Assembly (NCBI RefSeq): GCF_937770335.1
Contig: NZ_CALJHY010000003.1
Coordinates: 372,001 to 436,000, forward strand
Source: an uncultured Glaciecola sp.
GTDB lineage: Bacteria > Pseudomonadota > Gammaproteobacteria > Enterobacterales > Alteromonadaceae
Length of the DNA: 64,000 nt
Reading direction: 5' to 3'
Shown: piece after piece, positions 41,883 to 52,430 of the stretch
Numbering within the stretch: the stretch's first letter is position 1
Layout of the letters: each line of letters starts with the position of its first letter
Notes under the pieces: model-generated
What the model was told of the DNA's origin: nothing
Seen by the model: only the letters and a program-made list of their open reading frames with translations
The model's database searches: none
Position numbers and translations under genes: made by a program

Positions 41883-43205
41883 TCAATAAACCACAAAAAC
41901 AGGATTCGAATACGCACTTAATTTATTATCCTCAAGTGACTCTCTCACTATTCGAGAACGCAAAAAGCACGCGCCGTCTTGATCCATTATTGGTAATAAT
42001 AGCGATACGCTACTTTCTTCTGGCGGCAGCAAAGTGCTTCGAACACTTACTTCATCATTACTGCAATTAGTGATCAAATCAAACCTGAGAAAATCAGTCT
42101 TATAGCTTTCACTGCGAATACCGCTTATATCAACAGCCAAAACACGCTTACTTCCCTCTAAGTTTATTGTCCCTCCTGGATAAACACGAACGCCGTCTTC
42201 CTCACTTTCCACACTGAATTCGTAATCACGCAATAATTTGCCGTGATCAGCCCAAAACGAACCTGCCTTGATACCGTTAATTAGCCCAGAGTAATCTTTT
42301 GTTGGCGCATCCACATGTATTCTGGAAAATTCACAAGGCCCATAATCCATAGAATCATTGTGATAATCAGACGATGCTATCGCACCCCATATTTTATGGC
42401 CTTCAGCTAACAGCTTATCCCATGTCCCACCGACAGAAGCAACGATAGGATCCCAGCGGTCAATTGGAATGATCTCTGTCTCGTAAGAGCCAATTTGGAC
42501 TTTATTTTGATGGCCCGGAGCGCCTGCGATTGCAGTAATATAATCTATATCTTGATTCCAATAAGCAATGTCCGAATAGTTTTCATTCTTTCCTTTATTT
42601 ACATCTTTTCTACTTGGGTGGTTATAGATCGCAATCGTATTTTCTCTAGAATCTTTTATAAGGTTAATAGCACTGAGAACATGCAAGTCACGCTCTTTTT
42701 TACGCATGGTTGACGATGATTGCAAAGCCGACATAACAGCAACTAGCGTTTTCCTTTCAAATTCGGGAGTGGTGATAATATTGACATGTTCACGCCCTTC
42801 ATAGGATGGCATTCCTAATTCTATTCCAGCAAAAATCAGCATAACCGGATACTTTTCTCTCATCGCCGCAATTTCATTTAACTTTGTTTCTGAAAAACTT
42901 TGCGGATTTTGAGAATGGTCTGTAATAGAAAACGCATCACAGCCCTTTATATAAACTAGCTCAGTTATCTCTTCGACAGACTTTTCACCGTCTGAATAGT
43001 TTGTATGAGCATGGTGATCAAAAATTATTCGGTTAGCTTTAGAACCGGCCCAGTATACCTGTTCAACTTCGACTTTAGATCCTGTTATATTAAGCACAAA
43101 TACAATGCTGAAAAACAGCGCCGCTGGCAATATGAAAGCAAGTGAAAGCATCTTTCTACTTGGCTTTATCTGCCTATTAGGGATCGGCCGGTCCATATTT
43201 TTCAA
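41883..43205 (-). CDS. PHP-domain phosphoesterase-like protein with N-terminal TM segment
   Basis: IIFDHHAHTNYSDGEKSVEEITELVYIKGCDAFSITDHSQN; 4-nt overlap with upstream gene. Confidence 0.85.
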   Translation of the reverse strand: MKNMDRPIPNRQIKPSRKMLSLAFILPAALFFSIVFVLNITGSKVEVEQVYWAGSKANRIIFDHHAHTNYSDGEKSVEEITELVYIKGCDAFSITDHSQNPQSFSETKLNEIAAMREKYPVMLIFAGIELGMPSYEGREHVNIITTPEFERKTLVAVMSALQSSSTMRKKERDLHVLSAINLIKDSRENTIAIYNHPSRKDVNKGKNENYSDIAYWNQDIDYITAIAGAPGHQNKVQIGSYETEIIPIDRWDPIVASVGGTWDKLLAEGHKIWGAIASSDYHNDSMDYGPCEFSRIHVDAPTKDYSGLINGIKAGSFWADHGKLLRDYEFSVESEEDGVRVYPGGTINLEGSKRVLAVDISGIRSESYKTDFLRFDLITNCSNDEVSVRSTLLPPEESSVSLLLPIMDQDGACFLRSRIVRESLEDNKLSAYSNPVFVVY

Positions 43206-45667
43206 TTTGCCATCATTACCTTATCCTTCCCTTGGATTGAAAGTGTCGATTTAAAAAATTTAATCACCGGTCTTTCAACAAGTTTGTATGCGATATGAGA
43301 GACCATTAACGTCGCTAGTAACGTGAACGATAAGTAAAGCATCGCATATTCTGACACATCCACATTGCTCGCTTCAAACGCCTTTCGCGCAGCTTTTTGT
43401 ATCGGGTAGTGGAATAAATAAACGCCATATGAAATAACGCCAATCCATTTCAACACGCTAAACTCTAAGAAACGTCGAGCCCATTTGGCTTGAGGAGCGG
43501 TAAATACGATTACCCCTAATAATGTTGGAACAAATGGGAAATTATAGCGACCAAAATCAAACTGCAACCACTCATCTAACTCCGTAGCTAATATGACAAA
43601 CAAAAGACTTACACTTATCCAAAATACGGCTTCGGCCCATTTGGACGTGCTGTGTTTATAAAAGCTGGCTGCAAACATACCAATTAAAAAATGCGGTAAA
43701 TGAGCAAACAAAGAGTAAGTGAGAGATTGACCTGTGGCCGACTCAACGAAAACACCAAAAGGCCAAATTAACGGAATACTTATTGGCCAGTCATCGTGAA
43801 TAGCCATTTGACCCATAAAGTATCTATAACTTAAATAGATAATAGGCATGAATAAAAAGCATAGCAATTGGGCTTTGCGTAAACCAAGCTTAAACAATAA
43901 AACAAACAGCAATGGTAGTAAAAGGTAGAACTGAAATTCAACAGCCAATGTCCAGAATGACGGGTTTAAACTCATCACCTGATAATCTTTAAAGTTATGT
44001 AAAAAGAACAAGTGAGAGATTATGTTGTTAAAGTCAACATCAGAACCTTGAAAGCCTTTAATCGCCAAAAGACCGAACAAACAAAGGTAATAAAGAGGAA
44101 TAATTCTAGCTGCACGATTGACAAAATAATGTTTAATATTAGGAAATTCAGTACTCTTAAATGAATGCCAAAAAGGTATTGATAACAAAAAGCCACTCAA
44201 TACAAAAAATAGTGCAACACCAGTATTACCATTCACCATCCATCGCTCAAAATCAATAAATAAAAATGAACCGCCGATCTCGGTGAACTGCTGGAAATGG
44301 ACAATAAATACCGCCAAGGCAGCTATAGCTCGAAGCCCGTCTAAACCAGGAATATGAGGAGTGCTAGTCATATTGTGGATATTCTTAGGTGACGTTAAGA
44401 GCATATTATTTTCAATACTATGCCCCGCAATACCACCCCCGTCGGGGTCATATCCATTAATTCGTTCTGCATCAACAATAGTCCCATCAGTATTATACTT
44501 ACCCGGTAACTGACTATGAAAAGACGGATACTCAGCAGCGCTTGAATTCAATGTTAAGTATTGATAAATAATAAAGGCAACAATGATAACAATGAAAAAG
44601 TCGGTACTATCCGGCACTGAATTGGTAAAAAACAGTTGTAAAACCTCAGAGAGTAATACCATTGCGGCGCAAATAGTGACGCCTAAGAGTAAACTACGTT
44701 TAGCTAGATAGAACAGCCATACCACCCCACCATAAAAAACCATTTTTTTGATAATGGCAAGAATATTGATTAGCAGATTTCCTTCCATGGATGCAGAGAA
44801 AGGCAACCATTTGAACGTGCCGAGCTGCTCTCTTAATTCAAAAGGATAAAGACCGTTACCTAAAATAGTGATTAGCAACAAAATAGCGAATTGTTGTGCA
44901 TGAATTTTTTGGGAAAAAACCTGCCAAATACCTAAAGCAAGAATACCGCCAGCCAGAGAGGATAGATTGATATTGCTAGTTATTATTAGAAACTTTGACA
45001 TTAAAATAACAATAACTAATAAGCTAAACTTGTTAATGCGCGCCCACACTGGGAACGCTATTCGAAGCAGATAAAAAGCAACCAACCAAAAAACGGTATT
45101 CTCAAACGTCCAATACCAATCAATGGAAGGTGAATTAAGCAACAATTTCATGTTTGCCTTAAGAACATCGACATCAATTGAGGGAGCGAATGGAGCAAGT
45201 TCTAATGTAATAATAATAATAGCAATAAGAAAGGAAATTTGTTGGTGGATATGTATTGCTTTGAATGTTTTAACGAAATCCAAACGCAGTGATGCATATA
45301 GGCTAATGCCAATTGCATAACCAATCATATTCCATATCGCATCACTACCCGATGGTTGTCTATCTTCAGTAAAAATCTGTAATGTTTGAATTGAATATGC
45401 GAATAAAAATGTAAGGATTGCGAGCAGTAAAAGTTGGCTTACCGAGTTATATTTTGGAAAAGCGGATCTTAAAAAAATACCAAACGGCACAAATAACACA
45501 ATATTAGCAATTAAATCCGTGATGCCCGATTTTGTGATGTCGAAATCCAAGAGTGCATCGACGACCTGCTCCGTGAGCGCCGCTTGTGTCAAATTAAATG
45601 GATACAGTGAGCCATAAACAATTAATAAAGAAATAAAGAAGAAAGTTGATTTCATTTTTAATATCAA
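43202..45667 (-). CDS. VanZ-like/acyltransferase 3 fusion membrane protein
   Basis: VanZ-like SLYPFNL...DLIANIVLFVPFGIFL and second NGLYPFELREQ...FSEVLQLFF-like segment; C-terminal IPGLDGLRAIAALAVFIVHFQQF...VLSGFLLSIPFW. Confidence 0.85.
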   Translation of the reverse strand: MILKMKSTFFFISLLIVYGSLYPFNLTQAALTEQVVDALLDFDITKSGITDLIANIVLFVPFGIFLRSAFPKYNSVSQLLLLAILTFLFAYSIQTLQIFTEDRQPSGSDAIWNMIGYAIGISLYASLRLDFVKTFKAIHIHQQISFLIAIIIITLELAPFAPSIDVDVLKANMKLLLNSPSIDWYWTFENTVFWLVAFYLLRIAFPVWARINKFSLLVIVILMSKFLIITSNINLSSLAGGILALGIWQVFSQKIHAQQFAILLLITILGNGLYPFELREQLGTFKWLPFSASMEGNLLINILAIIKKMVFYGGVVWLFYLAKRSLLLGVTICAAMVLLSEVLQLFFTNSVPDSTDFFIVIIVAFIIYQYLTLNSSAAEYPSFHSQLPGKYNTDGTIVDAERINGYDPDGGGIAGHSIENNMLLTSPKNIHNMTSTPHIPGLDGLRAIAALAVFIVHFQQFTEIGGSFLFIDFERWMVNGNTGVALFFVLSGFLLSIPFWHSFKSTEFPNIKHYFVNRAARIIPLYYLCLFGLLAIKGFQGSDVDFNNIISHLFFLHNFKDYQVMSLNPSFWTLAVEFQFYLLLPLLFVLLFKLGLRKAQLLCFLFMPIIYLSYRYFMGQMAIHDDWPISIPLIWPFGVFVESATGQSLTYSLFAHLPHFLIGMFAASFYKHSTSKWAEAVFWISVSLLFVILATELDEWLQFDFGRYNFPFVPTLLGVIVFTAPQAKWARRFLEFSVLKWIGVISYGVYLFHYPIQKAARKAFEASNVDVSEYAMLYLSFTLLATLMVSHIAYKLVERPVIKFFKSTLSIQGKDKVMMAN

Positions 45668-45919
45668 GCAGTCATTGCAGAATTAAGGCAATGCCTTTTT
45701 TAAAATTATGCATTAATAATTTTTATAAATAATTGTAGTTGTTAAATCATGCACTATAGATAAGAAACACGCATCATAAACTGTATGACGCCACCATGAT
45801 TACTAGTACATAAAAGACACGAACTTTCGCTATATCAAAGCCTAACTAAACTATAATTTAAATGAAGGTCAAAAACTGCTGTTTCAATATTAATTATATA
45901 TCTAACTTTCCATTAACGC

Positions 45920-46792
45920 TTATTTACCTTTGGCGATTAAACGTCCAAGCCGCTTCTTCACTAAATATCTTTTTATAAAACCTAATCCTTTAGTTTTTTC
46001 TTCGAATGACTCTGCTATTGACAGGTTAATTTCATGCATTGTTGCAGGCCATTTATTGGAGTCTATATCATCCAAATAGATTTCTTGTATTTTACCTAAT
46101 TCATACCTGGCGATTCGATTTTTATATAATTTTATATCATCCAACTTAAATGGCGATAAACTATCAAAGTGAAAGCCGACACCGTCAAGATGTATTACTC
46201 GGTCAGGCAAATTCTGCGGAATAAACTGAATATCAGTATTAGCTGCTTTTGTTAAAAATGAATCTATCCAATTAAGGCCTATCGGTAGTTTGAATTTTTT
46301 CTCTTTAACTAGTCTTAGATAACGCTGATGCATCCCGTAAAGGTTGCCAAAAAAACAGAAACGCTCTGTAACTAGGCTTTGATAAAACTCTAGGTTGCGA
46401 CCTGATAAAGGCATGCCCGCAATGATATGGCAGGAGTCATTGGCCTTGATTATTTTATCAATGAGTAACGGAAAGCACCGCTTACTAAAAACAACATCGG
46501 CATCTACAAAGAAATGACAAAGTGTATCTTCGTCTGCGACATTATGAACGTAGTGATTCCATGCATTGCATTTATCTCCCAACTCAATATTAATTACTTC
46601 CATTTTATCAAAATTCAATTGTTTTTTTAACTCTTCAGCAACTCCTACCGTATTATCGGTACAACCATTTGCCACGAGATAAAATTTATTTAAATTATCA
46701 TCACAGTTGTTTGCTACAGCTGTTACTGAGTTAGCAAGATTATTTGCTTCATTATAGGCAAACATAACGATATTGTATGATGATTTTGTCAC
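45920..46792 (-). CDS. Glycosyltransferase family 2
   Basis: YNIVMFAYNEANNLANSVTAVANNC; HFFVDADVVFS. GTG start at 46792 with AAGGAA upstream is favoured over the ORF-track start at 46900. Confidence 0.8.
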   Translation of the reverse strand: MTKSSYNIVMFAYNEANNLANSVTAVANNCDDNLNKFYLVANGCTDNTVGVAEELKKQLNFDKMEVINIELGDKCNAWNHYVHNVADEDTLCHFFVDADVVFSKRCFPLLIDKIIKANDSCHIIAGMPLSGRNLEFYQSLVTERFCFFGNLYGMHQRYLRLVKEKKFKLPIGLNWIDSFLTKAANTDIQFIPQNLPDRVIHLDGVGFHFDSLSPFKLDDIKLYKNRIARYELGKIQEIYLDDIDSNKWPATMHEINLSIAESFEEKTKGLGFIKRYLVKKRLGRLIAKGK

Positions 46793-46992
46793 TATATATT
46801 CCTTGGCATGATCGATTAATAAGCCAAACGCAAATTCAAAACAATTAGAGCTTGAGTTACAATAACCAAAAGGATACCTAAAAAGAGTTCGGTAGGTCAA
46901 TCATGACATGACTAGTATGATATTTTTGCTATAGTACAACGCAACTAGGAAGTTCGTTACCAACAGTGATAGTTTTAAAAGTGAGTTATTAA

Positions 46993-48192
46993 TTGAAAAT
47001 TCTTGTCGTCTCCCATCGAGTGCCTTTTCCCCCTAATAAAGGCGAAAAGCTTCGCACTTATCATCAACTAGAAAGGTTGACGCAGTTGGGCCACTCTTTG
47101 TCGTTAATCTCTCCAAGCAACGGGCCCGAAGACGAGGCTCACGCTGCCGCTTTGGCTGCAAACTTAAGTATTACCGTCAATACAGCTCAACTAGCCTATA
47201 AACCCTTACGTTTTATAAAAGCATTAGCAGCCAATCGGTCGCTTAGCGAGGCAAACTTTTACTCATCTGGCGTACAGGCGCTAATTAAAAATGAAATTCA
47301 GTCATTTAAGCCTGATTTTTTGTTTCTAACTGCATCGTCACTTGTGCGATATCTCGGCCCCGTATCCAGCGAAGATAATACCCCCGCAATTTTGACTGAC
47401 TTCATGGATGTCGACTCCAACAAATGGCAACAGTACCAATACAAAGCACGCTTTCCAATGAATCTGGTTTATAAACGCGAAGCCAAATTAGTCAAAAAAT
47501 TAGAAATTGAAGCCGCGAAGTTATCCCAAGAATGTTATTTGATTGCTTGCGCCGAAGTTGAGTTATTTAAAAACGAAGTGACGGACCAAGGCAACATCAC
47601 CATTTTGCCAAATGGAATTGATTCGAGCATATTCAAGCCAAATCTTGATACCTGTAAGCCAGAACATCCTACGCTTCTTTTTACAGGCGTGATGGATTAC
47701 AAACCTAACATTGATGCTATTTTATGGTTTATTGCCAATTGCTGGTCGCAAATCAAAGCGCAATATCCAAGTGCTAAGCTAGTAATAGCAGGAATGAACC
47801 CAAGTGGTAGTATACAAAAGCTCGGTGCAAGGGACGATATCGTTGTGACCGGATTCGTAGAGGACATGATGCCTTATTTTCAATCAGCCTCTCTATTTGT
47901 AGCGCCATTTCAAATTGCGCGAGGAGTACAAAACAAAGTATTACAAGCAATGTCTTGTGAATTACCCGTGATTACCACATCAAAGGGGATAGAGGGCATT
48001 ATTCATGTTGCGGGGAAAGATGTTCTGCTTGCCGATACGATTGAACAATATACTAAGCATTGTTTAGATTTACTGCAATCTATCGAGTTACGAAAATCTA
48101 TAGGTAGAGCCGCTCGACAAACAATATTAGCAAACTATGCGTGGCCTGAAGTACTAAAACCCTTAACTAATCAAATTGAAAAAAACAGATGA
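46993..48192 (+). CDS. XrtA/PEP-CTERM-associated glycosyltransferase (TIGR03087-like)
   Basis: KILVVSHRVPFPPNKGEKLRTYHQLERL; DVDSNKWQQY; MDYKPNIDAILWF; QAMSCELPVITT. Start codon is TTG at 46993. Confidence 0.9.
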   Translation: MKILVVSHRVPFPPNKGEKLRTYHQLERLTQLGHSLSLISPSNGPEDEAHAAALAANLSITVNTAQLAYKPLRFIKALAANRSLSEANFYSSGVQALIKNEIQSFKPDFLFLTASSLVRYLGPVSSEDNTPAILTDFMDVDSNKWQQYQYKARFPMNLVYKREAKLVKKLEIEAAKLSQECYLIACAEVELFKNEVTDQGNITILPNGIDSSIFKPNLDTCKPEHPTLLFTGVMDYKPNIDAILWFIANCWSQIKAQYPSAKLVIAGMNPSGSIQKLGARDDIVVTGFVEDMMPYFQSASLFVAPFQIARGVQNKVLQAMSCELPVITTSKGIEGIIHVAGKDVLLADTIEQYTKHCLDLLQSIELRKSIGRAARQTILANYAWPEVLKPLTNQIEKNR

Positions 48193-48770
48193 AATCGATA
48201 CTCAAAGAAATCCTATTTATACTATTTGCGGTGCTAGCATCACCTTTTACGCTTAGCTATTTTTTAATATCATTAGTAATAAACAAAAATCAGTCTATTG
48301 CTTTTTTTAGTCAACTTTTAAGTTTAATTCCGGGCAAACTAGGTTCTTACTATAGAGCGGGCTTTTACAGATTCACATTGAACAGTTGCAGCAAAAATGC
48401 GGTTATATCATTCGCTACTTTGCTTTCACAACAAGATACATCTATTGCTAGCGGCGTTTATATAGGGCCTCAGTGCAATATCGGTATGTGTGATATAAAA
48501 CAGAATGTGCTTCTAGGCAGTGGTGTACATATAATGAGTGGGGCAAAACAACATAATTTTGATGATGTTAATGTACCAATAAGGGACCAAGGCGGTAGCT
48601 ACACTAAGGTCAACATAGGACAAAACTCATGGGTTGGCAATGGAGCTCTTATTATGGCTGACATAGGTGAAAATTGCGTTGTTGCTGCTGGCTCAGTAGT
48701 TATTAGTGAAGTACCCGACAATGCGATTGTTGGCGGAAACCCGGCAAAAATAATTAAAATAAGAAGCTAG
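48189..48770 (+). CDS. Left-handed beta-helix (hexapeptide) acyltransferase
   Basis: IGQNSWVGNGALIMADIGENCVVAAGSVVISEVPDNAIVGGNPAKIIK. Confidence 0.9.
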   Translation: MKSILKEILFILFAVLASPFTLSYFLISLVINKNQSIAFFSQLLSLIPGKLGSYYRAGFYRFTLNSCSKNAVISFATLLSQQDTSIASGVYIGPQCNIGMCDIKQNVLLGSGVHIMSGAKQHNFDDVNVPIRDQGGSYTKVNIGQNSWVGNGALIMADIGENCVVAAGSVVISEVPDNAIVGGNPAKIIKIRS

Positions 48771-48846
48771 GGTTGTTATATTCTGCGTTGTGCCGATGAA
48801 TATTTTCTCGTTAAAAAGGCATTCTGTTGCAAACCTTATGTAAGGG

Positions 48847-50004
48847 CTATTTAAACAACTTCTTAGCTTTTACTACGTGTGGTTTCCAATCAAACATTTC
48901 ATTCACAAAGGTAACGCCCTTTTCACCCATCGACTTGGTTAACGCCACGTTACTAAGCAATTTGTTTATTGTTGTTGAAATAACATCTGGTTTTGTGCAA
49001 TCAATAATAAAGCCTGTTTGCTCCGGCAGCATCGTCTCTACTGTTCCTCCAGAGTCACCCGCTATAACTACCTTGCCACACGCTTGAGCCTCAACTAAGA
49101 CCATACCAAATCCTTCGATATCGTTAGCAATTGTGCGGTTAGGCAATATAAAAATGTCACATTGCTGGTAACACTTGATCATCTCCTCATCGCTTATTTC
49201 GTTAAGAAATAATACGTTTTTCTCTAGTTTCAATTCACTCACTAGTTTAAGCAAACTCGGCTTTTGATCGCCATCGCCGATAATGCAATAAAGCGTTTTA
49301 GGATGAGCGGCTAAAATGGTAGGCATAGCCTCTATCATTTTATCGTGTCCTTTGCGAGCCTGTAAGCGCCCCACGGTGAGAATAACCGAATGCTCAGCCC
49401 ATCCCATATCTTGCTTAAACTCAAGATTACTTGTTACCGGAATAAAACGTTCACAGTCTGCTCCAGGGTGCAGCACAACCGTGTTCCCTGTATCGTAATT
49501 TAGACGCCGCGCGATATTTTGGCTATTTAGACTATTGCAAATTAGCATGTCAGCTTTTGCACAAACCTGTTTAACCATCAAGCTTTGTTCACGACTTGTT
49601 GCCGCCGTTTCGATATCTTCACCATGAATGAAACACACAAACTGCACTTTAGAGAACAAAGACACCAACCAAGCGATAACTCCTTCGTGCATCACTCGTC
49701 CGCAATGAATATGGGTTATTTGGTGCTGTTTAATAAGCTTGTTAACCGCTTTTACACTGCGCCAATAAAAACCAAGTCCACAAAAGCTTTTAAAACCCCA
49801 CTCTGCGCATTTAAGCGGTATTCTAATAACGGTGTTTTCAATTTGTTTGTCTATTGAGTTATCTTCGACGGTATCGGTAACAATAATGTAGTCTTCTTTG
49901 GGTAATCTTGAATAGAGCTCCCAAAACCACCTCCCACTGCCACCTGACTTGGGCGGAAAATTTTCAGTTAAAACTAAAACCTTTTTATGCTGTGTGTCTT
50001 GCAT
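48847..50004 (-). CDS. Glycosyltransferase family 4
   Basis: LTENFPPKSGGSGRWFWEL; VILTVGRLQARKGHDKMIEAMP; EGFGMVLVEAQACGKVVIAGDSGG. Confidence 0.9.
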   Translation of the reverse strand: MQDTQHKKVLVLTENFPPKSGGSGRWFWELYSRLPKEDYIIVTDTVEDNSIDKQIENTVIRIPLKCAEWGFKSFCGLGFYWRSVKAVNKLIKQHQITHIHCGRVMHEGVIAWLVSLFSKVQFVCFIHGEDIETAATSREQSLMVKQVCAKADMLICNSLNSQNIARRLNYDTGNTVVLHPGADCERFIPVTSNLEFKQDMGWAEHSVILTVGRLQARKGHDKMIEAMPTILAAHPKTLYCIIGDGDQKPSLLKLVSELKLEKNVLFLNEISDEEMIKCYQQCDIFILPNRTIANDIEGFGMVLVEAQACGKVVIAGDSGGTVETMLPEQTGFIIDCTKPDVISTTINKLLSNVALTKSMGEKGVTFVNEMFDWKPHVVKAKKLFK

Positions 50005-51552
50005 TTAATTTGCATTCCTTGCTTCAAAACCAGCTTGAAGCGCATTGATTGCCTGAGCTAAAACTGGCTTTATACTGTCTTCATTAAGTTCAGCACTAGC
50101 AGAAATAGCCAAGAAAACCCCATCGTATGGCTTGCCTTGCAATTTCAACCATACTTGATACAGCTTGGCTCTTTTAGTGTCGGTGAATACAATGCCATTA
50201 ATGATATATAAATGATAAACACTGACTTGTTCACCTGAACCATTCTTTAAAAGCATATTATTGATGCGCAAATTATCAGCTAGTACCTCAGTACGATTAC
50301 CAGCCAAACTCCACCTTTTTTCACCAAAAATATCATTCTGAGTGTTAATTAACTCGCCATCCGTACCATCATAATACGCTGTAAAATAGACAAAATTACC
50401 ACTTTCATACTGTATAGTGAGGAAGTTAGCGCTAGTTGAGCCTTTGAATTCAGGCTGCCAGGTAGATAGCAAATTGCCCTGCTGGGCAAAGTTGAACGGA
50501 AGTTGGAATTCAGGGTGAATAGGAGCAACGTTCCCTGCTGAGCTAATTGAAATAGACTTTGTAATACCTACTACAATTATTATCGCAACAACAAATGCCT
50601 TTAATGCGATGGTTTTGAATCCCTCAATAGTGCTGACTCCGGAGTCTACTTCTGCGCTATCAACATCGACTGGTTGGTCGTCGGCCTTTTCTTGCTTTAA
50701 AATATAACGTTTTTCAAAACGGCGAATTACTTCACCAATGCCTAATAAGCAAACAATCACGAAGGCAAAAAAGAACCAGCCGTATATTAAGTGATCAGCA
50801 CCAACAGCATGCTTCATATCGCTAGCGTAACCAATCATAATGATGCCAAAAACACGCACCGCATTAGCGAGAATTGGAAAAATAATTGACAGCAATACAA
50901 AACCAACACGCGTCGTCATGCGCTTCAAGTTCATGTAAGCGTACAAATTACCCAACACAACCGAGGCGATTAAAAAGCTCACTCCCGAACAAGCTTCGGC
51001 AACTAAAAAGCGACCTTGGGGGATTTCTAAAAACAAGCCCGAACGATATAGAGGAACGCCAGTCCATGACACCATTTCTACTGAAATATCAGCGGTTATT
51101 TCTTGTAAAAATGGGATAAGTTCTTCGCCAAAAGGAATAGCAAATAGCATAAAACTGAGTGGAAAAATAATTTGTTTCGTTATTCGGTTACCCAAATAAA
51201 ACCAAATAAGGGTTGGCAGTAACGAAAACATCGCCGCATGCTGAAATAACTGAATATCCCCTGCAACGCCAATCACATATAAAAGCACTTGCAAGAAAAT
51301 GAACGGCAAAGCTAGTAGCGTGCACTCACGAGCACGCCAATTAATCTCGTTCTTTTTTTCCCAAATGAGATATAAACTGACCGGCAACACAAAAAAGCAA
51401 TGGTTGAAAATTTCTGATATGTACCAAATTTTTACTGCGGATACCAAGCCTTGAAACGTCAAACCTATCCATAAGCAAAGAAGCACGGCCCCAAAAGCCC
51501 AATTAATAGTTTGGCTGCCATTTTCATGAACTGCCAGTTCCTTATTTAGCAT
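50005..51552 (-). CDS. xrtA: Exosortase A with C-terminal EpsI domain
   Basis: Multi-TM with VAEACSGVSFLIAS (Cys), ILANAVRVFGIIMIGY (Arg), GADHLIYGWFFF (His); C-terminal periplasmic EpsI-like domain (FTAYYDGTDGELINTQNDIFGEKRW). Confidence 0.92.
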   Translation of the reverse strand: MLNKELAVHENGSQTINWAFGAVLLCLWIGLTFQGLVSAVKIWYISEIFNHCFFVLPVSLYLIWEKKNEINWRARECTLLALPFIFLQVLLYVIGVAGDIQLFQHAAMFSLLPTLIWFYLGNRITKQIIFPLSFMLFAIPFGEELIPFLQEITADISVEMVSWTGVPLYRSGLFLEIPQGRFLVAEACSGVSFLIASVVLGNLYAYMNLKRMTTRVGFVLLSIIFPILANAVRVFGIIMIGYASDMKHAVGADHLIYGWFFFAFVIVCLLGIGEVIRRFEKRYILKQEKADDQPVDVDSAEVDSGVSTIEGFKTIALKAFVVAIIIVVGITKSISISSAGNVAPIHPEFQLPFNFAQQGNLLSTWQPEFKGSTSANFLTIQYESGNFVYFTAYYDGTDGELINTQNDIFGEKRWSLAGNRTEVLADNLRINNMLLKNGSGEQVSVYHLYIINGIVFTDTKRAKLYQVWLKLQGKPYDGVFLAISASAELNEDSIKPVLAQAINALQAGFEARNAN

Positions 51553-52396
51553 CTATAACATCCTTGTATGTTTCGTACATTGTTCCCCACTCATAGTCAT
51601 TTATGAGTTGCACTAGTTTTTTCTCCATCACATGTAAGTTAACATAGTGACGCAATTTAGACTTCAACGGTGCACCTTGCACTCGAGGCTGGTCAGCATC
51701 AATTTCCCACGGGTGAAAGTAAAAATTGTATGGCTCGTCAGTGGCTTGCATGTACTTCTTTATGCGCCTATTGGATAACCAATATGGATACAATCGAAAA
51801 TAGCCACCACCACCAATGCCGGTATTCTTACCATTATGCGCTATCGTTGGTATCGGAATCTCTACAATGCCTTCTTTGCGCGCATGTTTGAATCGAGGCC
51901 AATCGGGCACGCCATATAGGTCATGTTCTATGGGGTAGGTACTTGATGAGTATTTAAAGCCTAGTTCAACCAAAATATCAAAAACCCATTCGTTGGTTTT
52001 ATTGATGGAGAAGCTCGGTGCTCGATAACCTAATAGTGCTTTGCCTGACGCTTGTTCGAGTTTATCTTTGCTCACTCTAATATCTTCGAACACTTCATCT
52101 GGAGTCATTGTAGTCGTGCGTCGATGGTTTGAGCCATGACTGCCAAGCTCGTGTCCTTCGTCGACAATTCGTTTAACCACATCAGGACAATGCTCTGCAA
52201 CCCAACCCAAAGTAAAGAACGTGCCTTTGATACCATGTTCATTGAATAAATCGATTAAACGGTGGGTGTTATCCCCGACACGAGGCGTAATGCTTGACCA
52301 ATCTGAAGGCGAAATAACTGATTCAAATGCTGACACATGAAAGTAGTCTTCCACATCCACTGTCATCGCGTTAAGTCTTTTTGGGCTAGACTTCAT
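51542..52396 (-). CDS. XrtA-associated polysaccharide deacetylase
   Basis: NAMTVDVEDYFHVSAFE; HELGSHGSNHRRTTTM; GYRAPSFSI; 11-nt overlap with xrtA. Confidence 0.92.
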   Translation of the reverse strand: MKSSPKRLNAMTVDVEDYFHVSAFESVISPSDWSSITPRVGDNTHRLIDLFNEHGIKGTFFTLGWVAEHCPDVVKRIVDEGHELGSHGSNHRRTTTMTPDEVFEDIRVSKDKLEQASGKALLGYRAPSFSINKTNEWVFDILVELGFKYSSSTYPIEHDLYGVPDWPRFKHARKEGIVEIPIPTIAHNGKNTGIGGGGYFRLYPYWLSNRRIKKYMQATDEPYNFYFHPWEIDADQPRVQGAPLKSKLRHYVNLHVMEKKLVQLINDYEWGTMYETYKDVIDAK

Positions 52397-52430
52397 GGCT
52401 TGTTCCCTTATTCGATAATCGACTTAACGG

